Source: an uncultured Haloferula sp. (lineage in GTDB: Bacteria; Verrucomicrobiota; Verrucomicrobiae; Verrucomicrobiales; Akkermansiaceae). From it: a DNA stretch of 6,402 nt. Both the position numbers and the translations under genes were made by a program. The stretch covers positions 1-6,402 of the forward strand of contig CAMLOZ010000224.1 of NCBI GenBank assembly GCA_946481625.1. The letters run 5' to 3'. Below, piece after piece: positions 1 through 5,403 of the stretch (its first letter is position 1; every line of letters starts with the position of its first letter). The notes under the pieces were generated by a model. The model was not told where the DNA came from and did no database searches. It worked only from the letters and a program-made list of their open reading frames with translations.

Positions 1-1801
1 CTATGCCTGGCCGCAAAAAGTCAATCTGGAGAGCCTCACCGCGATCGCCCAAGGCCAGACGATCCAAGCGAAGGCCAGCCTCGCCGACCGGGTGTTGAAG
101 ATCCCGAGACTCGAATGGAAGGACGGCGAATCCCGTCTGGTGGGAGGCCAAGCCGAGATCCCGGTCCCGGAGAAGACCGGCAGCTTGAGGGATTTCCTCC
201 GCCAAACCGAACCGATCAACGTCTTTCTCGAATCGGAGTGGATCGACAACGCCCGCTTGGCCGCCTGGCTGCCAGAGAAGAAATCCCCGCTGGCCGGAGG
301 CAGCGGGCGCGTGAGGCTGGTGATCACGGGGACGCCCGCCGTGCCGAAAGTGGAGCTTGAGACCGAACTCAAGGGGCTGCGCGTGCCGGACCAGCCCGAC
401 GTCCCGGTGACCGATGCCGTGGTTTCCCTCGACGGGGCAGGAGGCGAACTGGTGTTGGCCGGGGAGATCCGACCCGCCTCGTATCCGCCGGTCACGCTTT
501 CCGGGAAGATGCCCTTCAAGCCCGGGATATGGGCGGACCATCCGGGAAGCGTGCTGGAGGAGGAATTCGAAGCCCGTGCGAACATCCCGCGGCTGGACCT
601 GGCCAGCTTCCAGAAGCTGGTGCCGAACGCCAGCACCCTGCAGGGCGCGGTGGAGGGCCACTTCAGCGCGGGCGGCACCATCGGGAAGCCCGATCTCAGC
701 GGTGAACTCCGGCTCAGCGGGGGTGCCTTCGCTTTGAAGGACTCCGAGGTCCCGCCGGTGAGCGGCGCCTCCGCGGTGTTGCAGTTGAAAGGCAAGGAGG
801 TGCTTCTCGATTCCCTCGCACTGGAACTCGCCGCCGGGAAGGTGAGCGGCGAGGGAGCGGTGAACCTTGCCGATGCCGCCAAGCCGGTTTTCAACCTGGC
901 GATCAAGGGAAGCTCGCTCCCCCTGAAGCGCGACGAATCGATGATCGTGCGCGCCGATGCCGATCTAACACTGCGGGGCGACCTGCAGAACGCGACCATC
1001 GCCGGGACGGTCGATATCGTGGACAGCCTTTTCTACCGGGACTTCGAGATCCTGCCGGTGCGGATGCCTTTCAACGCGCCTTCCCGGCCCAAGCTTCCGG
1101 CGATCGATCCCGAGGAAAAGACGGAGGCCATGCCCGAGCCCTTCCGCAACTGGGCGCTCGACGTGCGCATCCGCACCCGGGATCCGCTGCTGATCCGTGG
1201 CAACCTGGCCAACGGGATCGCGGTCGCGGACGTGCGCTTCGGCGGCACGCTCGGCAATATCCAGCCCCAAGGGAACGCGATTATCGGCAACGCCACCGCC
1301 CGCCTGCCCTTCAGCACGCTGAAGGTGGACAACGGCGCGGTGGTCTTCACTCCCGCCGGTGGACTTAATCCCGAGCTCAACATCCGCGGCACCTCGACCG
1401 TGGGCCGCTACGAGATCAACATCTACTTCTACGGTCCGGTGAACGCGCCGAAGACCGCGCTGACCTCCGATCCGCCGCTGCCGGAAAGCGAGATCATGAC
1501 GCTGCTTGCCACCGGCACCACCTCCGACGGGCTGGAAGGCGGGCAAGCGGCGACATTGAAGGCGGCGCAGCTTCTCGTCGAGGAGTGGCGGAAGGGTCGC
1601 CTGCCCTACGCCGAGCAGGTGTCGAAGGTGCTCGAGGTGATCAACCGCGTGGATGTCCGGATCGGCGAGGACGATCCGTTGACCGGCAAGCGTCTCAATT
1701 CCGCCACCATCGAGTTGCACGACCGCTGGTACGTCAGCGGTTCGGTGGACAAGCAAAGCAACACCCGCGTGCTCGGCGCATTCGTGATCCGGTTCAAATG
1801 A
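1..1801 (+). CDS. tamB: TamB/DUF490-family translocation and assembly module protein (5'-truncated)
   Basis: The reading frame is open from base 2, so the start and any N-terminal membrane anchor lie outside the window; 599 residues are visible. The visible part is the repetitive beta-rich, AsmA-like body of TamB, with many alternating polar/hydrophobic strands and G-x-V/L turns. The family's C-terminal signature follows: GPVNAP at visible residue 478, then SDPPLPESEI at 489-498, leading into LLATGTTSDGL. The protein ends in a short amphipathic strand, VLGAFVIRFK, typical of the family. In known systems TamB is anchored in the inner membrane, spans the periplasm as a hydrophobic groove, and works with the Omp85 protein TamA in outer-membrane protein assembly and phospholipid transport. 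The stop overlaps the start of the TamA-like gene by 4 bases, which supports this pairing. The family call is firm. Whether it acts mainly in protein or lipid transport cannot be read from sequence. Confidence 0.93.
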   Translation, partial: YAWPQKVNLESLTAIAQGQTIQAKASLADRVLKIPRLEWKDGESRLVGGQAEIPVPEKTGSLRDFLRQTEPINVFLESEWIDNARLAAWLPEKKSPLAGGSGRVRLVITGTPAVPKVELETELKGLRVPDQPDVPVTDAVVSLDGAGGELVLAGEIRPASYPPVTLSGKMPFKPGIWADHPGSVLEEEFEARANIPRLDLASFQKLVPNASTLQGAVEGHFSAGGTIGKPDLSGELRLSGGAFALKDSEVPPVSGASAVLQLKGKEVLLDSLALELAAGKVSGEGAVNLADAAKPVFNLAIKGSSLPLKRDESMIVRADADLTLRGDLQNATIAGTVDIVDSLFYRDFEILPVRMPFNAPSRPKLPAIDPEEKTEAMPEPFRNWALDVRIRTRDPLLIRGNLANGIAVADVRFGGTLGNIQPQGNAIIGNATARLPFSTLKVDNGAVVFTPAGGLNPELNIRGTSTVGRYEINIYFYGPVNAPKTALTSDPPLPESEIMTLLATGTTSDGLEGGQAATLKAAQLLVEEWRKGRLPYAEQVSKVLEVINRVDVRIGEDDPLTGKRLNSATIELHDRWYVSGSVDKQSNTRVLGAFVIRFK

Positions 1802-3834
1802 GGAGAGACAAAAGATCGGAAGACCACGGACGGAAGACCGGAAGGCATCGCCATCTGGCTCCCGTCATCTGTCTATTGTCTTCAGGTCTCCTATCTGCCG
1901 CCGACCTCCGGGTGGAGGGCCTGCACTCGATGAAGGAATCCGAGGTTCTCGACCTACTCGGCGACCGGCTCGAGCACGTGAAGTCCAAGCCGCCCTCGGC
2001 CGCGCGTGCGAGCGACGCGGCATTCCTGTTAGAGACGCTGATGAAGCGCCAGGGATTCCAGCAACCCGATGTGAAAGCGGAGATTTCGGGCAACACGATC
2101 CGGCTGCTGGTGAACGAGGGCCCGCGCCTGAGCATCGGCTCGGTGAACGTGCCGGGCTTCGAGGAAGAAGATCAGGTCCGGCTGTCGCGGCTCTTCAAAC
2201 TGCCGGGGCAGGAGCGGGTTCTCCGGCCCGGGCAGGATCCGCCTTTCCGCGAGAGCGACGTGCCCGAGGGTCTGAAGCTCGTGGAAGCCGACTTCCGTTC
2301 GCGGGGTTACTGGCAGGCGGAGGCGAAGGTCGGGAAGCGCGGGGTGACGCCCGGGACCGGCGAACTCGCATTCGTGATCCGGGTCGATCCGGGCCGCTTG
2401 CATCATCTGGGCGCGCCGCGTTTCGACGGAGCTCCGCCCGAGCTGTTGGAGAGTCTTCGCGCGAAGGCCCGGCCTCATGTCGGCAAGGTGGCCGATACGG
2501 ATCTGCTGACGACCTTGCGCGGCGAAATCGAGGGCATCTTCCGGGCGACGGGCTATCCGCTCGAGACTTTCAAGATGAACCGTATCCTCGAAAACGGGAT
2601 CCTCACGCCGCGGTTCATCATCCAGTTCGGCACGCGCCGGAAGCTGGGCGAGGTGATCGTGAAAGGTGCCGAGAAGACAAAGACCGAGCGGATCACCAAG
2701 CGCTTCGACGACCTCCGCGACGATTGGTTCGATGCGGAGGCCTTCGACAAGCGCCTGAAGAAAGTTCTCGCGACCGGTGCCTTTTCGTCCGTCCGCGTCG
2801 AAAATACGACCGATGAATCCGGGATGCTCGATGCCACGCTCCACGTGGTGGAGGGCAAGGCTCGCGGGGCTTCCGCTTACGGCGGCTTCGGCAGCTACGA
2901 GGGTGCGATCCTGGGCCTGAAATACCATGACCGAAATCTGTTAGGGAACCTTTGGAACTTCAGCACCGGCCTGGAAGTCAGTTCGCGCGGCGTGCTGGGC
3001 GACATCCGGCTCTCGGATCCCTGGCTCTTCGATACCGAGACCTACTTGGGACTCCGGCTATTCTCCGTGACCCGCGCGCTCGAAGGGTACGAGAAATTCG
3101 AAACCGGTCTGTCCGCGGAGTTCTCGCGCGACGACCTCGGCGAACACATCGATGCCAGCATCCTCTTCGGCACCTCGATCGTGAACATCAGCGAGGACGG
3201 CATCCCGCGCGACCAGCTAGGCGAGACGATTTACACGCACAACTATGTCCGTGCGGATGTCGGCTACGACAGGCGCGACGATCCCGTTTCGCCGACGCGA
3301 GGCTATCATGTGAACGCCTTGCTTGAAGCGGGCTTCATCGCTGCCGACGAGAACTCGAACTACGTGCGCTTCGACACCAATGCGGGCGGTTACATCCCGG
3401 TCGGCAAGAAGGGTCAGGTCAATCTGGGCGCGCGCGCCGGCATGCTCTTTCCTTCCTCCGGAGCCGCGGAGTTTCCGATCGACCTGCGCCTCTTCACCGG
3501 CGGTGCGGACACCGTGCGCTCGTACCGCTTCAACGAACTCGGTCCCCGCACGCGCAGCAACGATCCGCTGGGCGGGGAGACCTACTGGGTCACGAACGCC
3601 GAGTACGTGCATGTCCTCTTCGGCCCGCTCAAGGGCGTCGGCTTCGTCGATGCCGGGCACCTCTCGGCGATTGGCAACGGCTTCGATTTCGCCTCGCCGG
3701 AAGTCGCCGCGGGACTCGGCGTCCGCATCGACCTGCCGGTCGGGCCGATCCGCCTGGAATACGGTCACAATCTCACGCAGGACCTCGGCGAGCCATCGGG
3801 CACTTGGCACTTCGCCATCGGAACGGCGTTCTGA
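1798..3834 (+). CDS. tamA: TamA/BamA-type Omp85 outer-membrane assembly protein
   Basis: 678 residues. The N-terminus has an unusually long basic region (about 19 residues), a hydrophobic core (LAPVICLLSSGLLSAA, 20-35) and a likely signal peptidase I site after SAA. Residues 36-355 hold about four POTRA-like segments starting near 36, 111, 202 and 280; the fourth is the clearest (KLGEVIVKGAEKTK, then a helix and LATGAFSSVRV). Residues 356-678 are the beta-barrel. It contains the D15-type motif GYDRRDDPVSPTRGY (489-503), the loop-6 motif VRSYRFNE (573-580, where BamA has VRGF), GPIRLEYG (649-656) and a terminal aromatic strand ending in F, the beta-signal. The ATG at 1798 is chosen because it gives a signal peptide and overlaps the tamB stop as ATGA, suggesting translational coupling; there is no Shine-Dalgarno. 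TamA is favoured over BamA because of the adjacent tamB, although TamA of Proteobacteria usually has three POTRA domains. Confidence 0.9.
   Translation: MRRDKRSEDHGRKTGRHRHLAPVICLLSSGLLSAADLRVEGLHSMKESEVLDLLGDRLEHVKSKPPSAARASDAAFLLETLMKRQGFQQPDVKAEISGNTIRLLVNEGPRLSIGSVNVPGFEEEDQVRLSRLFKLPGQERVLRPGQDPPFRESDVPEGLKLVEADFRSRGYWQAEAKVGKRGVTPGTGELAFVIRVDPGRLHHLGAPRFDGAPPELLESLRAKARPHVGKVADTDLLTTLRGEIEGIFRATGYPLETFKMNRILENGILTPRFIIQFGTRRKLGEVIVKGAEKTKTERITKRFDDLRDDWFDAEAFDKRLKKVLATGAFSSVRVENTTDESGMLDATLHVVEGKARGASAYGGFGSYEGAILGLKYHDRNLLGNLWNFSTGLEVSSRGVLGDIRLSDPWLFDTETYLGLRLFSVTRALEGYEKFETGLSAEFSRDDLGEHIDASILFGTSIVNISEDGIPRDQLGETIYTHNYVRADVGYDRRDDPVSPTRGYHVNALLEAGFIAADENSNYVRFDTNAGGYIPVGKKGQVNLGARAGMLFPSSGAAEFPIDLRLFTGGADTVRSYRFNELGPRTRSNDPLGGETYWVTNAEYVHVLFGPLKGVGFVDAGHLSAIGNGFDFASPEVAAGLGVRIDLPVGPIRLEYGHNLTQDLGEPSGTWHFAIGTAF
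1817..1845 (+). repeat. Short direct repeats in the 5' end of tamA
   Basis: CGGAAGACC occurs at 1817-1825 and again at 1831-1839, a 14-base period, and CGGAAG follows at 1839-1844. A partly complementary stretch, GTCTTCAGGTCTCC at 1878-1891, could fold back on it. The repeats encode the charged leader of TamA before the hydrophobic core of its signal peptide. The purine-rich composition differs from the rest of the gene. It may be a fragment of a dispersed repeat, but only one copy is in the window. Confidence 0.5.
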
Positions 3835-3843
3835 AGACGCGAA

Positions 3844-3875
3844 CCGCCGCCCCGGCCTCGCGACCGGGACGGCGG
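3844..3875. terminator. GC-rich stem-loop between convergent tamA and hsp20
   Basis: The arms CCGCCGCCCCGG (3844-3855) and CCGGGACGGCGG (3864-3875) pair at 11 of 12 positions (one C-A mismatch) around an 8-base loop. The hairpin begins 9 bases after the tamA stop and 36 bases beyond the hsp20 stop on the other strand. No run of T follows on the plus strand. On the minus strand it is followed by TTCGCGTCTTC, which is only modestly T-rich. A bidirectional terminator, or a 3' end stabiliser, is the likely role; the missing U-tract keeps this from being certain. Confidence 0.6.
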
Positions 3876-3911
3876 GACGAATCCCCATCCAATGAAACCT
3901 TTGCCGGTGGC

Positions 3912-4364
3912 TCAGTCGATCTTCACTTCGATCTGACGCGGCTTGGCCTTTTCAAGCTTGGCCACATGCACCCTCAGGATGCCGTCCTTGAATTCGGCAT
4001 CGACCCGCTCGGGATCGGCGTTTTCCGGCAGGTTGAAGCTGCGGAGGAAGGTCCCGTAGGAGCGTTCCACGCGGTGATATTTCTTGCCGTTCTCCTCCTT
4101 CTCGAATTTGCGTTCGCCGCTGAGGGTGAGACGGCCGTTCTCCACGGTCACGCGGACGTTCTCCTTCAAGATCTCGGGCAGTTCGGCCTTGATGAGGAAT
4201 TCCTTTTCGTCCTCGACGATGTCCACGACGGGTACCCATTCGGCGGTGGCGAGGGATTCCCGTTCGCCGCCGTCCCCTCTCGGAGTGACGTTGAGGGCAT
4301 TGAGGACGCGATGTTGAAGCTCCTGCATCTCGCGGAGCGGATTCCATTGAGTCAGTACGTTCAT
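3912..4364 (-). CDS. Small heat-shock protein, Hsp20/alpha-crystallin family
   Basis: 150 residues, a normal length for the family. A variable N-terminal arm (1-42) begins MNVLTQWNPLREM. The alpha-crystallin domain runs from about W43 (WVPVVDIVEDEKEFLI) to about 135 and contains LPEILKENVRVTVENGRL and the hallmark A-x-x-x-x-G-x-L as AEFKDGIL (123-130). The C-terminal tail carries the I-x-I/V docking motif as IEV (145-147), which fills a groove on a neighbouring subunit in the oligomer. The family acts as ATP-independent cytoplasmic holdases that keep unfolded proteins soluble for Hsp70/ClpB. The ATG at 4364 is preferred over an in-frame TTG eight codons upstream because it matches the usual family N-terminus; neither has a Shine-Dalgarno. 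The gene stands alone, convergent with tamA. I see no CIRCE (HrcA) operator and no reliable sigma-32-type promoter. Confidence 0.93.
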   Translation of the reverse strand: MNVLTQWNPLREMQELQHRVLNALNVTPRGDGGERESLATAEWVPVVDIVEDEKEFLIKAELPEILKENVRVTVENGRLTLSGERKFEKEENGKKYHRVERSYGTFLRSFNLPENADPERVDAEFKDGILRVHVAKLEKAKPRQIEVKID

Positions 4365-4447
4365 GGTATGATGATACGGATGTTTCAAAGCAGTTCCGGG
4401 CCGGGCCGGAGTCCGTTTCCCCGAACCCTCCCGTTGCGGCTTTCCGA

Positions 4448-4465
4448 CCCGTCAACCCTGACGGG
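4448..4465. promoter_or_regulatory. Perfect inverted repeat upstream of hsp20
   Basis: CCCGTCA (4448-4454) and TGACGGG (4459-4465) are perfect 7-base arms around ACCC. The dyad is centred about 92 bases upstream of the hsp20 ATG. This could be an operator or an RNA hairpin. A similar core, GTCA-CGC-TGAC, is at 4570-4580. The binding protein, if any, is unknown. Confidence 0.4.
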
Positions 4466-4480
4466 CGGCACCTGAATGAC

Positions 4481-4547
4481 TCCCGATGCAAGCTCGGTGC
4501 CACCAACATCGGGATCCACAACCAATTCGCTATCAACAGCATCCCGA
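4481..4547. repeat. Three-arm dyad with alternative pairings
   Basis: TCCCGATG (4481-4488) is a perfect complement of CATCGGGA (4507-4514), 8 bases with an 18-base loop. The same middle arm, as TCGGGAT (4509-4515), also matches ATCCCGA (4541-4547). Arms one and three therefore compete for the middle arm. It may be a structured RNA or overlapping protein sites; no function is known. Confidence 0.35.
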
Positions 4548-4586
4548 CAGCAATGCGGAGTCGATCCGCGTCACGCTGACCCGCAG

Positions 4587-4614
4587 GCGCGACAAATTCG
4601 CGCTTCCCGCGCGA
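4587..4614 (-). terminator. Possible terminator of the 149-residue gene
   Basis: On the minus strand, 16 bases after the stop codon, TCGCGC and GCGCGA form a 6-base stem with the 5-base loop GGGAA (4598-4614), followed by ATTTGT, a weak U-tract. A third arm, GCGCGA on the plus strand (4587-4592), can pair with 4598-4603 instead, so two hairpins are mutually exclusive. A short weak intrinsic terminator is plausible. Confidence 0.35.
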
Positions 4615-4630
4615 CAGATCGCCCGCCCGC

Positions 4631-5080
4631 TCAGAAGCCCTGCTTCCGGACCAACTCGGAAAGCTGCTTCTGGAACTCCACGATATCTTCCTGCTTCGGC
4701 CGGTAACCCGGCGTGTCGGGGTCCAGCCCCGGACGACCGTACTGGTCCAGCATCCAGATTCCCGTTTCCCCGTCGGAGAAGGTCACCTTGCCCGAAACCA
4801 GGGCGCCGGGCAGGGCGATGTTATCCATTTCGACGGTCACGGTTCCGGTGGGCACCGGCTTGGAAAGGATCTCCTCCTGCTCCGGCTTCTTCTCCTCCTT
4901 CGGGACCTCCACGAGTTCAATGCCGAGATCCAGCACGAGGAACCGGGCATCCATGTAAGTGATCCCGATCCCGAAGTCATCCTTCAACCGCTTTTGGAGA
5001 TCCGCGATCGAAGCTCCCTCCGCGGCCCACCGGTGAAGGGCTGCTTTCTGGTCCTCGGTGAGCTTGCTGGCGCTGAACAT
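4631..5080 (-). CDS. Conserved-looking hypothetical protein, two-part (helical + beta)
   Basis: 149 residues with no signal peptide or membrane segment, so probably cytoplasmic. Residues 6-55 look like a helical, helix-turn-helix-like domain: LTEDQKAALHRWAAEG, then IADLQKRLKDDFG, then YMDARFLVLDLGIEL. Residues 57-72 are a charged linker rich in Lys and Glu. Residues 78-127 are probably beta-rich, with GTVTVEMDNIALPG, VSGKVTFSDGETGIWMLDQYG and the turn PDTPGYRPKQ. A final helix spans about 128-146. I do not recognise a named domain; my recollection is that similar proteins occur in Verrucomicrobia, which is unverified. The ATG at 5080 is preferred to an in-frame TTG at 5173, whose 31 extra residues are Arg/Gly-rich and look like translated non-coding DNA. 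There is no Shine-Dalgarno. It lies upstream of hsp20 on the same strand but 266 bases away, so co-transcription is doubtful. A role in DNA or RNA binding is a guess from the helical part only. Confidence 0.8.
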   Translation of the reverse strand: MFSASKLTEDQKAALHRWAAEGASIADLQKRLKDDFGIGITYMDARFLVLDLGIELVEVPKEEKKPEQEEILSKPVPTGTVTVEMDNIALPGALVSGKVTFSDGETGIWMLDQYGRPGLDPDTPGYRPKQEDIVEFQKQLSELVRKQGF

Positions 5081-5403
5081 GTGCGCAGTTTCGCGGCCCG
5101 GCCCCCTGCCTTCCAAGTCCCAAATTCGGCGAATGTCAGCACCGCTCCCTTTCCGGGAACTTGTTGAACTCAACCGTTCGCCTCAATGTCCGCGGATGCC
5201 GCCATTACCCCAATCGCCGGAGTGATACGGTGTCATCGGCTAGCGACCGGCACTCCCCCGGAAGTCCTGCTTGGCCCCGCCCGTCTCCCGGACGATGGGG
5301 CGCACGGCGTCGACATCCGGCCTGCCGTCCATTCCGGAATTGCCCATCTCCTGATTTTCTGGAATTCCTGTGTAGTCGCCTTCGCTTTCTCCCAGCACAG
5401 GAC
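5081..5403. other. Divergent intergenic region with palindromes
   Basis: 323 bases separate two divergently transcribed genes, so both promoters should lie here. The last 80 bases are less GC-rich than the surroundings, as expected for the plus-strand promoter, but no good -35/-10 pair is visible. Short dyads are present: GTTGA-AC-TCAAC (5163-5174), TGATAC-G-GTGTCA (5223-5235, one mismatch), the perfect palindrome ATTCCGGAAT (5331-5340) and GGAATTCC (5361-5368). A 73-codon plus-strand frame crosses the region but looks non-coding. Confidence 0.55.

Larger units (their letters stand above)
4365..4630. other. Non-coding region upstream of hsp20, rich in dyads
   Basis: 266 bases lie between the hsp20 start and the end of the next minus-strand gene. 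No reading frame here resembles a protein. The stretch holds several inverted repeats, listed separately (4448-4465, 4481-4547, 4587-4614). Its hsp20-proximal part presumably contains the hsp20 promoter, but I could not find a convincing -35/-10 pair. Confidence 0.6.

Noticed and set aside
1..1756. Long minus-strand frames opposite tamB (1-999 and 965-1756)
   Set aside because: They are shadows of a high-GC gene: Ser/Arg/Pro-rich or Ala/Gly/Asp/His-rich, with no domain pattern. The plus strand is clearly TamB.
1585..1797. Upstream extension of the tamA frame from a GTG at 1585
   Set aside because: It would overlap tamB by over 200 bases, adds an Arg/Gly-rich segment and buries the signal peptide inside the protein.
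2029..3888. Minus-strand frames opposite tamA (2029-2928, 3217-3888)
   Set aside because: Low-complexity Arg/Ala/Glu/His-rich translations antisense to a well-supported Omp85 gene.
4365..4388. Extended hsp20 start at a TTG (4388), and TTGAAA as a sigma-32 -35 box
   Set aside because: The extra residues KHPYHHT do not fit the family start, and a -10 at the right spacing from TTGAAA would fall on the start codon.
3804..4475. Plus-strand 223-codon frame across hsp20
   Set aside because: It is antisense to a clear Hsp20 gene and starts inside tamA; no protein-like features.
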